Source: Gammaproteobacteria bacterium (GTDB lineage Bacteria; Pseudomonadota; Gammaproteobacteria; GCA-001735895). From it: a stretch of DNA of 64,000 nucleotides. Position numbers and translations under genes: made by a program. The notes under the pieces are model-generated. The model worked only from the letters and a program-made list of their open reading frames with translations. It was not told where the DNA came from and searched no databases. Positions 28,855-37,506 of the stretch are shown here, piece after piece. The stretch spans positions 1 through 64,000 of the forward strand of contig JAAEMR010000065.1 of assembly GCA_024225395.1 (NCBI GenBank), in the 5' to 3' direction. Within the stretch, counting starts at the first letter, position 1, and each line of letters begins with the position of its first letter.

Positions 28855-29645
28855 TTAGTCTGACGGATGTGCATATAAAGTTTGGTATTAATACACCTCT
28901 CGAAACTCATGCCTTACGAGGCATTAACCTGAATATTAAAGAAGGTGAGTTTGTCACGGTTATCGGCAGCAACGGAGCCGGTAAATCGTCATTACTCAAT
29001 GCCTTGAGTGGTGAAATTGATATCACCAGTGGCAAGGTAGAAATAGCCAATAAAGACGTGACCCGGCTGGATACTTCTCGCAGAGCCGGTATGGTTGCGC
29101 GAGTCTTTCAGGATCCTCTGGGTGGCAGTTGTGAATTTTTATCGATCGAAGAAAACCTGGCATTGGCCGATGTACGTGGTCATAAACGAGGCTTTAAAAG
29201 AGCATTAAATGAAAGCCGGAAGCAACCTTACCGGGATTACCTGAGTCGATTAAACCTCGGGCTGGAACATCGCCTGGAAGATAAAATGGGATTGCTATCG
29301 GGCGGCCAAAGACAGGCAGTTAGCCTGCTCATGGCAACCCTTCAGCCATCCAATATTTTACTGCTGGATGAACATACGGCTGCACTTGACCCTAAAACCA
29401 GTCAATTCGTACTGGACCTGACCTGTCAGATTATAAAAGAGAAAAAGCAGACGGCATTGATGGTGACTCACAGCATGAAACAGGCTCTGGAAGTCGGTAG
29501 CCGCACTATTATGCTGCACCAGGGTAAGATAATTTTCGATATAGAAGGTGAAGAGCGCAAAGGCTTAACGGTTAAAGATTTACTGGACCTGTTCAGCAAG
29601 ACTCAGGGTGAACAACTGTCAGATGATGCACTGTTACTGGGCTGA
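28851..29645 (+). CDS. ABC transporter ATPase (TrpZ-like)
   Basis: 264 residues. Walker A is IGSNGAGKSSLLNAL, the Q loop is RVFQDPLGGSCEFLS, the signature is LLSGGQRQAVSLLMA, and Walker B is ILLLDEHTAALDPKT with H loop VTHSMKQAL. The signature and the DEHTAALDP Walker B fit the ATPases paired with TrpXY-type systems. Overlap with the permease gene indicates one operon. Downstream lies decayed DNA. Confidence 0.92.
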   Translation: MISLTDVHIKFGINTPLETHALRGINLNIKEGEFVTVIGSNGAGKSSLLNALSGEIDITSGKVEIANKDVTRLDTSRRAGMVARVFQDPLGGSCEFLSIEENLALADVRGHKRGFKRALNESRKQPYRDYLSRLNLGLEHRLEDKMGLLSGGQRQAVSLLMATLQPSNILLLDEHTAALDPKTSQFVLDLTCQIIKEKKQTALMVTHSMKQALEVGSRTIMLHQGKIIFDIEGEERKGLTVKDLLDLFSKTQGEQLSDDALLLG

Positions 29646-29760
29646 TTAGCTGTATTCGTACTGACCTGAGATGATCAAAATTGCAATCCTGTTTTATCTG
29701 GCACTCAGTCTGCATAACACATAGTTGATACAGCAGTCATTCACACTGACAGGTGAAATA

Positions 29761-29898
29761 ATGGCTAGATTCATTGAGGGCGTAGCTCGTATTCAAACTA
29801 CCTTATTTCCTGAAATACTTGACGATTACATTGCCGACGAAAATCCTGTCAGGGTTATTGATGTCTTTGTTGATCATCTTAACCTTGCAAAATTAGAT
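29761..29898 (+). pseudogene. IS1182-like transposase N-terminal remnant
   Basis: The frame from ATG 29761 reads MARFIEGVARIQTTLFPE, then LDDYIADENPVRVIDVFVD and LNLAKLDFE. This closely follows the N-terminus of IS1182-family transposases (MARFIEG.. TLFPE.LDDY..E.NPVRVIDVFVD). After about residue 46 the similarity stops and a TAG follows at 29935. The catalytic DDE part is absent and no terminal inverted repeats were found, so this is a dead fragment. Confidence 0.75.
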
Positions 29899-30127
29899 TT
29901 CGAAATCTACCTCGCAATGCTGGTTGGGCTGATATAGTTATTGGCTGAATGTCGCCTTGTCTGATTATAAAACAACTCGATGTATTTAAAGGTATCGACG
30001 TGTGCTTCATCAACTGCCCTGTAGTTCTCTGCAGAGATCTGCTCATCGTGGAGTTGTATCTAGCCATTGAGTTCATACAGCTGGATGAATATCAGGTGGT
30101 AAGATGTTTTAGCCAGGTTTGATCTGA

Positions 30128-30587
30128 AGGCGAGTAAAAAAATATCGATATAAAATTCAAATCCTGACTGAAAATTCATCGCTTTATGCAGACTCGGGTT
30201 TGATTGAATGGTTACTTGATAATTTGAGTGATAATGCTATTTGCTACAGCCACAAAAATAGTGAAATTACTATCAGCATTACTGAATCGGGGCAGGGTAG
30301 GTTAAGCATGGCAGTGAAGGATTTGGGTCGTGGTATTCCTGAAGATCAAAAGCACTGGTATTTGAACGATTTCATCAGGCTCATACACCTGAACGAAAAC
30401 ATGGATATGCAGGGCTTGGCCTATGTATCGTGAAAAAATAATCGAATTACATCAACAGAAACTATGCGTTGAAAGCCAGTTAAATCAGGGTTCACAGTTT
30501 AACTTTACACTCAAATCGAGTTGGTTTTTCCTACTTGGCTGTATTACTCCTTCTTTGGCAGAAATGCGGGATGATATTGAAACTTGA
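30128..30587 (+). pseudogene. broken histidine kinase, HATPase-domain fragment
   Basis: Frame 1 (30128-30433) reads LLDNLSDNAICYSHKNSE (N box) and VKDLGRGIPEDQK (G1 box). A frameshift after about 30345 moves the remaining HATPase into other frames: AGLGLCIVKK (G2 box), and then, shifted again, KIIELHQQKLCVESQLNQGS and QFNFTLKSS to a TGA at 30587. The parts are in the order of a sensor kinase C-terminus but need at least two frameshifts. No dimerisation/His box was found upstream, where the frame has stops. 29899-30127 shows nothing I recognise. Confidence 0.75.
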
Positions 30588-30646
30588 AACTGCACTGGAT
30601 CATACTGAAGCGGAAATTCAGAGGTTCAAATTTGTGGGGTAAAAGT

Positions 30647-31009
30647 CTAAGATGACATATCGATGTGGATGCCACTCACTCTCAACGCGACAAGTACCAG
30701 CTTTTGTTGTTTGATAGTCAGGGTGATACATAATGCAGCATTGATCAGGTTATGTTCATCCATGTACAGTTGTTTTATATCGGGTTGCTGATTAATGCTT
30801 TTAAAAACCTGATGAATTAATTCTGTGATAGACAGTGATGGTGCATCAACAAAATACAGGGTTCGATTACTTTTTCTAAACAATACCCGCCCAACGCAAA
30901 GACTGCAAAATATTTCCAGTTCACTTTTCGGTTTACTCAGGCCGCTCCTATACTCGGCACGTTTCAGTAAATCACGATTATTAGTGCAAATGGGACCTAT
31001 GCCTGCCAT
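30647..31009 (-). CDS. unknown 120-residue protein downstream of DUF364
   Basis: 120 residues, not recognised. The N-terminal part has three cysteines (GPICTNNR, EIFCSLCVGRVLF) that could bind metal. The C-terminal half looks alpha/beta (LYFVDAPSLSITELIHQVF, then ALCITLTIKQQKLVLVALRV). No signal peptide or clear membrane helix is visible. It starts 5 bases after the DUF364 gene, so it is the third gene of a minus-strand operon that diverges from nifJ. The tight spacing is the main evidence that it is real. Confidence 0.6.
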   Translation of the reverse strand: MAGIGPICTNNRDLLKRAEYRSGLSKPKSELEIFCSLCVGRVLFRKSNRTLYFVDAPSLSITELIHQVFKSINQQPDIKQLYMDEHNLINAALCITLTIKQQKLVLVALRVSGIHIDMSS

Positions 31010-31014
31010 AAAGG

Positions 31015-31854
31015 TTAATCTCTTATCTGATTTAATAGTTGATCAATACCGGGGTAGGTATCAGGGGTGAGCTGGTACTTGGTACCTGCGTGCCCCCACG
31101 ACTCCTGATTATCCAGAGCCTCCAGTAAGGCTGCTTGATCATTAACCTGAAAACCACCAATAGCATCTACACCATGATTAAAAACGATATCGGGTAAACC
31201 ACTGCCACTGGGACCAATTAAATTAAAGTTAGACGATGACTTGCGGCTGACATCGAGTAACTCCTCCAGCGAGCCGTTAATTAAGGTAGAAGCAGTGCAC
31301 AGTATTTGTTCACAGCTAGTGAGATCAGCCGGGTTAGTGCTGAGCTTGATGCCATTTTGAATTTCGACACGATCAGGATTTTTTTCCAGTACTAATACGT
31401 TTACTCCCTGAGAGGTTAATTTTTCAATCAGTGGCCTGAAATAACCGACCATACCAATGGTTTGTCCCGGCTCGGGTTTACTCAGACCCATGTTACCAGT
31501 TTCAGCGGGTAGAAAACCAGCTCGTTTCATCACATGCTGGCTAAGTGCGTTGTATGCACCCAATGCGACAGCATTCTCTGCAGGAGATGCTGAAGTCAAC
31601 TGTGCAATTAAATCCATCACATTGATGTCCAGCCTCTTTTGTTGCGGATAAAGCTGCCATAGCTCTTGCAGTGTTTCATTCAAGCTGGTGTAAAAGGGTC
31701 CGGCACTGCCATCCTGTAAAAATACAAAACCAAACTCATCCGGTTTTTCAGCGTCATCAACAATCTTTGGTAAATGAATACTACTGATGCCAGGTATTTG
31801 AATAGAACCGGAAATACGTGAAGCCAGATCTATATATTCTTCAGGAAGAGTCAT
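31015..31854 (-). CDS. DUF364-family protein (putative heavy-metal chelation domain)
   Basis: 279 residues. An N-terminal DUF4213-like part is followed by the DUF364 Rossmann-like core with GQTIGMVGYFRPLIEKL, NVLVLEKNPDR, LTSCEQILCTASTLINGSL and LIGPSGSGLPDIVFNHGVDAI. Family members are linked to metal-related or nitrogenase-associated gene clusters, but no reaction is established. The start overlaps the stop of the membrane-protein gene upstream (31851-32306). Divergence from the FNR-controlled nifJ gene suggests a connection with low-oxygen metabolism, which is inference. Confidence 0.82.
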   Translation of the reverse strand: MTLPEEYIDLASRISGSIQIPGISSIHLPKIVDDAEKPDEFGFVFLQDGSAGPFYTSLNETLQELWQLYPQQKRLDINVMDLIAQLTSASPAENAVALGAYNALSQHVMKRAGFLPAETGNMGLSKPEPGQTIGMVGYFRPLIEKLTSQGVNVLVLEKNPDRVEIQNGIKLSTNPADLTSCEQILCTASTLINGSLEELLDVSRKSSSNFNLIGPSGSGLPDIVFNHGVDAIGGFQVNDQAALLEALDNQESWGHAGTKYQLTPDTYPGIDQLLNQIRD

Positions 31855-32306
31855 TTTGTTTTAGGCTGGTGTTGATTGTGTGTTCGGATGCCCCATTTTT
31901 GTTTCAGGGCAACGGGTAAATAATTCTTATGTCGAATACGCTTTGTGCTGTGACTGATAAAAGAAGAAAAGATAATGACAAATATCAGTAATAATATTTG
32001 ACTGTCTTCTGAAAAGGCAGGAATGCTCAGTAATAGCAATATCTTTATAATGACACTCACGCCCCGTACTTCGAACAATGCATCGAAACTTTCATACAGA
32101 TCCAGCATGAACAGGCCTAAACCGGTAGCCACCGTGGCAATAAGCCAGGAAGTCAGTAGTGACTGATCGATGTGAAAAAAGAAACCTCCGACCAGAATGC
32201 TGATACTCAACAAGTGTGCAGCACGCAGCACATTTAAAATTAATCGCCGGTGAGGTATCTGGCGATAATTTTCAGGGAAGAAAAATAAACGAATTGAGTT
32301 TGGCAT
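31851..32306 (-). CDS. small polytopic membrane protein of unknown function
   Basis: 151 residues with about four membrane segments: LRAAHLLSISILVGGFFF, LLTSWLIATVATGLGLFML, VSVIIKILLLLSIPAF and ILLLIFVIIFSSF. Soluble ends carry many basic residues (HSTKRIRHKNYLPVALKQKW). It includes one histidine in a helix (RAAHLLSIS), reminiscent of cytochrome-b561/CopD-like helices, but a partner histidine set is not clear. It overlaps the DUF364 gene by 4 bases. Function unknown. Confidence 0.75.
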   Translation of the reverse strand: MPNSIRLFFFPENYRQIPHRRLILNVLRAAHLLSISILVGGFFFHIDQSLLTSWLIATVATGLGLFMLDLYESFDALFEVRGVSVIIKILLLLSIPAFSEDSQILLLIFVIIFSSFISHSTKRIRHKNYLPVALKQKWGIRTHNQHQPKTK

Positions 32307-32381
32307 CGGGGAATTATGTATGGATATGATTCTAAACCAATGAGCTATATCAAACCAGTATATAAGAACTGCTTTCAGTGA

Positions 32382-32573
32382 TTACTTATCATTTTCACCA
32401 ATATGTTCAAATACGGAAATCGCCCAGATACAAAAACTAATCAGACAGACAAAAGTGATAATGGGCAAAACACAGGCATAGAATCGAAGCGGGCTGTCGA
32501 TATCTGAATAATAGCAGGATGGCAGAGTTATCAACATAATGATAAGTAAACGTATCAGCATTCTATTCATCAT
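32382..32573 (-). CDS. possible small membrane or lipoprotein, uncertain
   Basis: 63 residues: MMNRMLIRLLIIMLITLPSC could be a lipoprotein or anchor signal, followed by a second hydrophobic stretch (ACVLPIITFVCLISFCIWAI). No clear ribosome site was seen. It lies between the DUF364 operon and the nifJ promoter region, on the minus strand. The strongly hydrophobic composition could also arise by chance in AT-rich DNA. Confidence 0.35.
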   Translation of the reverse strand: MMNRMLIRLLIIMLITLPSCYYSDIDSPLRFYACVLPIITFVCLISFCIWAISVFEHIGENDK

Positions 32574-32642
32574 TGATTATCGAGCTTTTACTGGATTTTG
32601 ATCAATCAACTCTTTCATTTATTTAACCTCCCCCTGAATTTT

Positions 32643-32684
32643 TTGATATAGATCATGCACTTAAGCAGTGTCGTGAGTTATAAC
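32643..32684 (+). promoter_or_regulatory. FNR-type class II promoter for nifJ
   Basis: The FNR box TTGATATAGATCAT (32643-32656) matches TTGAT-N4-ATCAA except for the last base. A -10 hexamer TATAAC lies at 32679-32684, placing the box centre about 41 bases before the expected start site near 32691. The predicted start site is downstream of the ATG at 32655, which supports the GTG at 32718 as the true start of nifJ. Confidence 0.8.
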
Positions 32685-32717
32685 AGAGGCATCTTATTTT
32701 TATGCAGGTCAAATGCT

Positions 32718-35700
32718 GTGAATAAGCCTCAAAAAACTATAACAACAACCATTGATGGTAATCAGGCTGCCGCTACGATTGCCCATTTATGTAACGAAGT
32801 TATCGCCATTTACCCCATTACACCGGCATCTCCAATGGGAGAATGGTCTGATGAGTGGTCTTCTCATGGTCAGAAAAACTTGTGGGGTACGGTTCCGGAA
32901 GTTGTAGAAATGCAGTCAGAAGCGGGTGCTGCTGGGGCTATTCACGGTGCATTACAAACTGGAGCTCTGACGACCACTTTTACCGCATCTCAGGGTTTGC
33001 TGCTGATGTTGCCCAATATGTATAAGATTGCCGGAGAATTGACCCCGACAGTATTTCATATAGCTTCACGTTCTTTGGCTTGTCAGGCACTGTCGATTTT
33101 CGGTGACCACAGTGACGTGATGTCTGCCAGATCGACGGGTTTTGCAATATTAGCGTCTAATTCTCCCCAGGAAGTTCTTGATTTCGCGCTGATATCCCAG
33201 GCAGCAAGCCTGCAAAGTAAGATACCCGTGCTGCATTTTTTTGACGGGTTCAGAACTTCACATGAGTTATCCAAACTGAACTCTATAGATAACGATTGTG
33301 TACGAAAAATGATTAGCGATGATCTGGTGAATGATTTTCGTTCCAGAGCCCTGTCTCCCGAAAACCCTGTGTTACGCGGCAGCTCACAGAACCCCGATGT
33401 TTATTTTCAGGCTCGAGAGACGGTCAACCCTTTCTATCAAAAAATGCCGGATATTATGCAACAGGTGATGGATCAGTTTGCCGGTCTAACGGGCAGGCAA
33501 TACAAACTGTTTGAATACCTGGGGCATGAACAAGCTGATCGAGTCATTATTTTAATGGGTTCCGGCGCAGAAACCGCCCATGAAACGGTGAATTACCTGA
33601 GTAAAAATGGAGGCAGGGTCGGCATGATTAAAGTTCGACTTTATCGTCCACTGGATGTAAAACGTCTGCTTCAGGCTATTCCGCAATCAGTTCAGAGTAT
33701 TGCGGTACTGGATCGTACCAAGGAACCCGGTTCGGCTGGCGAGCCATTGTACAAAGATGTGGTGACTGCTTTTGCAGAACAGTTATCTGATGAGAAACCT
33801 GTATTTGACCAAATGCCAAAAATTGTGGGTGGACGTTACGGGTTATCATCCAAGGAATTTACCCCTGGCATGGTTAAGGCGGTTTTTGACATGCTGGCAG
33901 AACGTCCAAAGAATAACTTTACTATCGGTATTCATGATGACGTGTCGTTCAGCAGTTTAACCTGGGATGATACGTATCGTACCGATGCCAATAAAGAAAA
34001 TTTTCAGGCCATGTTTTACGGGTTGGGTAGTGATGGTACGGTGAGTGCCAATAAAAACAGTATCCAGATTATTGGCGAAAGTACCGATTTAAAAGCTCAG
34101 GGTTACTTTGTTTATGACTCGAAAAAATCGGGTGCGGTCACTGTATCCCATTTACGTTTTGGACCTGAAATAATTCGTTCGACCTATTTGATTGGGAATA
34201 ACGATGCGAACTTTATTGGCTGCCATCAATCGGGTTTTCTAAAGCGATTCAATATGCTTGATAAGGCTGCAGATAATGCAGTATTTCTATTAAATTCTAC
34301 CCTGCCGGTTGACCGGGTCTGGGATAATCTGCCGACTAAAATGCAACAACAATGTATCGATAAAAAAATACAGTTTTATATTATCGATGCTTACGATGTA
34401 GCACTGAAAGCCGGTATGGGAAAACGCATCAACACCATTATGCAAACCTGTTTTTTTGCGATTTCCGGTGTATTGCCTCAACAGCAGGCTATCGAATCCA
34501 TTAAACAGGCCGTGGTCAAATCCTATGGTAAAAAGGGGCAGCGCATCGTTGACATGAATTTCAAAGCAATCGATGAAACCCTGGCCTGTTTACAACAGGT
34601 CGAGTTAGCTGAATCGGTAACCAGCCAGTTTGAAATTCGTCCACCCGTGAGCGCCGATGCGCCTGAATTTGTGCAACAGGTAACGGCTCCCATTATTGCC
34701 GGTGAGGGAGACTCTCTACCCGTCAGTGCTTTACCCTTTGACGGTACTTATCCGACCGGTACCGCGGCCTATGAAAAACGCAACCTGGCGCTGAAAATAC
34801 CTGTCTGGGAAAATGACATTTGTTCGCAGTGTGGTAAATGTCCGCTGGTTTGTCCGCATGCGGCCATTCGTAGCAAAATATTTTCTTCACAGGAACTCGG
34901 TGATGCACCTGAAAACTTTAAAACCATGCCAATGAAGGGCAGGGGGTTTGCTGAAGGCTCTGTGGTCAGTTACCAGGTCGCTCCGGAAGATTGTACCGGT
35001 TGCGGTTTGTGTGTGGATATCTGTCCTATTCGGGATAAATCTAATGCCAGTCGCAAGGCACTGAATATGCAGCCGATAAATGCTTTACTGGATCAGGAAA
35101 AACTAAACTGGGATTTTTATTTAAAAATTCCACAATATGATAGAGCAGAATTAAAAGTCAATACTATCAAGGGTGCGATGGCTCTGGAGCCTTTATTTGA
35201 ATTTTCCGGCTCCTGTTCCGGTTGTGGTGAAACACCCTATGTCAAACTGGCATCTCAATTATTTGGTGACCGTATGCTGGTTGCCAATGCTACCGGTTGT
35301 TCTTCCATTTATGGAGGCAATTTACCGACCACGCCCTGGACTAAAAACAGTGATGGACGTGGCCCTGCCTGGAACAATTCCCTGTTTGAAGACAATGCAG
35401 AATTTGGCCTGGGTATGCGCGTAGCAGCTGATAAACACAAGCAGCAGGCTATTGAATTGTTGCAGGCATTAAAACCGGAACTGGATGTTGAACTGGTCGA
35501 ATCGATCATATCTGCAGATGAATTATCCGAAGCAGGTATCAAACAACAGCGTGAACGAGTGAGTCGTTTAAACAAGCTGTTAACAAATCTTGATTCACAG
35601 GGTGCCAGGTTACTCGGTGAACTGTCTCAGTATCTTTGTCGCCTGTCGGTGTGGATTATGGGTGGTGATGGCTGGGCTTACGACATTGGTTATGGTGGTC

Positions 35701-36359
35701 TGGATCATGTTTTAGCCAGTGGTCGTAATGTGAATATACTGGTGCTTGATACCGAAGTTTATTCCAACACCGGTGGGCAAACATCTAAAGCAACACCGCG
35801 TGGAGCTGTCGCCAAATTTTCTTCTGGTGGTAAAGCCACGGCGAAAAAAGATTTAGCCATGCTGGCGATGGATTATGAAAATGTATATGTCGGGCACGTG
35901 GCTTATGGTGCTAAGGATGTACAGACGCTACGTACTTTTATAGAAGCGGAAGCGCATGATGGACCTTCCATGATCATTGCTTATTCTCCATGCATTGCTC
36001 ACGGTGTGGATTTATCCAATAATCATCGGCAGCAGCAACTGGCGGTCAACAGTGGACATTGGCCCCTGTTTCGATTCGATCCGGCAAAAGCCAGGCAGGG
36101 TGAAAACCCGCTGCACATGGATTCAAAACAACCTTCCATACCTTACCGGGATTATATAATGAGTGAGACCCGGTTTAATATGCTGTGGCATACGCACCCG
36201 GAGGAAGCTGAAAAGTTTTTGCAACAGGCTCAACAGGAAGTGAATCATCGTTATCATTATTATAAGCAATTATCTGAACTGGAGTGGGACGATCAAACGA
36301 CGTTAAAATCTGCCTATGCCAAACTGGGTGATGCAAAAACCGTTAAGGGGGAATCTTGA
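32718..36359 (+). CDS. nifJ: pyruvate:ferredoxin/flavodoxin oxidoreductase (NifJ)
   Basis: About 1213 residues from the GTG at 32718, chosen for the AGGT 10 bases upstream and because the predicted promoter lies inside any longer frame. Domains in order: pyruvate-binding N-terminus (DGNQAAATIAHL, YPITPASPMGEW), domain II/III, two 4Fe-4S motifs (CSQCGKCPLVCPHAAIR; CTGCGLCVDICP), and a TPP domain (GGDGWAYDIGYGGLDH, LDTEVYSNTGGQTSKATPRG). The single-chain enzyme interconverts pyruvate and acetyl-CoA with low-potential electron carriers and is O2 sensitive. The next gene follows after 1 base. Confidence 0.95.
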   Translation: MNKPQKTITTTIDGNQAAATIAHLCNEVIAIYPITPASPMGEWSDEWSSHGQKNLWGTVPEVVEMQSEAGAAGAIHGALQTGALTTTFTASQGLLLMLPNMYKIAGELTPTVFHIASRSLACQALSIFGDHSDVMSARSTGFAILASNSPQEVLDFALISQAASLQSKIPVLHFFDGFRTSHELSKLNSIDNDCVRKMISDDLVNDFRSRALSPENPVLRGSSQNPDVYFQARETVNPFYQKMPDIMQQVMDQFAGLTGRQYKLFEYLGHEQADRVIILMGSGAETAHETVNYLSKNGGRVGMIKVRLYRPLDVKRLLQAIPQSVQSIAVLDRTKEPGSAGEPLYKDVVTAFAEQLSDEKPVFDQMPKIVGGRYGLSSKEFTPGMVKAVFDMLAERPKNNFTIGIHDDVSFSSLTWDDTYRTDANKENFQAMFYGLGSDGTVSANKNSIQIIGESTDLKAQGYFVYDSKKSGAVTVSHLRFGPEIIRSTYLIGNNDANFIGCHQSGFLKRFNMLDKAADNAVFLLNSTLPVDRVWDNLPTKMQQQCIDKKIQFYIIDAYDVALKAGMGKRINTIMQTCFFAISGVLPQQQAIESIKQAVVKSYGKKGQRIVDMNFKAIDETLACLQQVELAESVTSQFEIRPPVSADAPEFVQQVTAPIIAGEGDSLPVSALPFDGTYPTGTAAYEKRNLALKIPVWENDICSQCGKCPLVCPHAAIRSKIFSSQELGDAPENFKTMPMKGRGFAEGSVVSYQVAPEDCTGCGLCVDICPIRDKSNASRKALNMQPINALLDQEKLNWDFYLKIPQYDRAELKVNTIKGAMALEPLFEFSGSCSGCGETPYVKLASQLFGDRMLVANATGCSSIYGGNLPTTPWTKNSDGRGPAWNNSLFEDNAEFGLGMRVAADKHKQQAIELLQALKPELDVELVESIISADELSEAGIKQQRERVSRLNKLLTNLDSQGARLLGELSQYLCRLSVWIMGGDGWAYDIGYGGLDHVLASGRNVNILVLDTEVYSNTGGQTSKATPRGAVAKFSSGGKATAKKDLAMLAMDYENVYVGHVAYGAKDVQTLRTFIEAEAHDGPSMIIAYSPCIAHGVDLSNNHRQQQLAVNSGHWPLFRFDPAKARQGENPLHMDSKQPSIPYRDYIMSETRFNMLWHTHPEEAEKFLQQAQQEVNHRYHYYKQLSELEWDDQTTLKSAYAKLGDAKTVKGES

Positions 36360-36360
36360 T

Positions 36361-37371
36361 ATGGACTTATCAACTCAGTATCTCGGTCTTGATTTAAAAA
36401 ATCCGATTGTGGCCTCATCCAGTCCCTTAACCTGGGACCTGAAAAAAGCGGTAGCTCTGCAGCAGGCCGGAGTAGCTGCGATCATCATGCCATCTCTGTT
36501 TGAAGAACAGATCGAGAATGAACAGGCGCAGTTAGATCGTTTCATTCATCAGCAGTCTATTGGTCATTCCGAGACGGATAACTTCCACCCTCAGTTAGCT
36601 GACTACATGGATTATCAGAATAAATACCTGTCGCAGTTAGAGTTATTGAAAGGTGAACTGGATATACCGGTTATCGCCAGTTTGAATGGTATTAGTGAAG
36701 GTGGCTGGGTGCAAAATGCGGTGGATCTGGAGCAGGCCGGAGCTGATGCACTGGAATTGAATATCTATTATGTGGCGGCAAACCCGGATGAGACCGGTTT
36801 ACAGGTTGAACAACGCTACCTGTCTCTTTTTAAGGCAATTAAAAGCCAGGTTAAACTCCCGATATGTGTAAAAATTACTCATCAATTCAGTGCGATTGGC
36901 TGGATGGTTAAACAGCTAGAACAGGCTGGAGCAGCCGGTGTATCAGTATTCAATCGCTTTTATCAACCTGATATCGATCTTGAAACTCTGCATATCGTAC
37001 CTAAACTGGAATTATCCCATTCTTTTGAAGCCTTATTACGCATACGCTGGGTCGCGATGCTGCGTCATCACGTATCGCTCTCTCTTGCCATAACAGGTGG
37101 TATACACACTGCAGAAGATGCACTCAAAGGATTATTGGCGGGTGCAGATATTACCTGTATGTGTAGTGTTTTACTGGATCAGGGGCCTCAACAGATTACC
37201 CGGGTGCTGGAGCAAATGAGCTTATGGATGATGGATAAAGAGTATGAATCTGTGAGCCAGCTAAAGGGTAGCCTGAGTTATATCAATGCGGTTAATCCTG
37301 AAGCATTTGAACGCGCCAATTATCTCGAAATTATGGACAGCTATTCACGAGCTTCCGGAGTTATGGTTTAG
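36361..37371 (+). CDS. dihydroorotate-dehydrogenase-like FMN flavoprotein
   Basis: About 336 residues from the ATG at 36361, which has GGGGGA upstream; an earlier in-frame ATG lies inside nifJ. It has the TIM-barrel DHOD superfamily features: LSTQYLGLDLKNPIVASSSPLT, VIASLNGISEGGW, ELNIYYVAA, CVKITHQFSAIG and ITGGIHTAEDALKGLLAGAD. It is the type commonly annotated as dihydroorotate dehydrogenase-like beside pyruvate:ferredoxin oxidoreductase genes. The normal pyrimidine PyrD is a different sequence, so the true substrate is unknown. One base separates it from nifJ. Confidence 0.85.
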   Translation: MDLSTQYLGLDLKNPIVASSSPLTWDLKKAVALQQAGVAAIIMPSLFEEQIENEQAQLDRFIHQQSIGHSETDNFHPQLADYMDYQNKYLSQLELLKGELDIPVIASLNGISEGGWVQNAVDLEQAGADALELNIYYVAANPDETGLQVEQRYLSLFKAIKSQVKLPICVKITHQFSAIGWMVKQLEQAGAAGVSVFNRFYQPDIDLETLHIVPKLELSHSFEALLRIRWVAMLRHHVSLSLAITGGIHTAEDALKGLLAGADITCMCSVLLDQGPQQITRVLEQMSLWMMDKEYESVSQLKGSLSYINAVNPEAFERANYLEIMDSYSRASGVMV

Positions 37372-37494
37372 TAGATATTGTTTAATTTGAACTACAACTA
37401 AGTGCTCCACTAATATTATTCGGGATAATCAATATTTTGAAGGCACTAAGGTGTAAGTAATATCTCTACTGGTATCTGATAGACATTCCTCTGC

Positions 37495-37500
37495 TATAAT
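37495..37500 (+). promoter_or_regulatory. -10 hexamer abutting the Nudix gene
   Basis: A perfect TATAAT ends 6 bases before the ATG at 37507, and no Shine-Dalgarno sequence is present. Transcription would start at or within a base or two of the ATG, so the mRNA may be leaderless. No good -35 hexamer was seen at 16-18 bases. Confidence 0.45.
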
Positions 37501-37506
37501 TATTGC

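Noticed and set aside
32598-32609. TTGATCAATCAA as an additional FNR box before nifJ
   Set aside because: The half sites are separated by two bases instead of four and no promoter hexamer lies at the right distance.
32655-32717. ATG at 32655 as the nifJ start
   Set aside because: It overlaps the FNR box, lies upstream of the predicted transcript start, and encodes sequence not seen in the family; the GTG at 32718 has a ribosome site.
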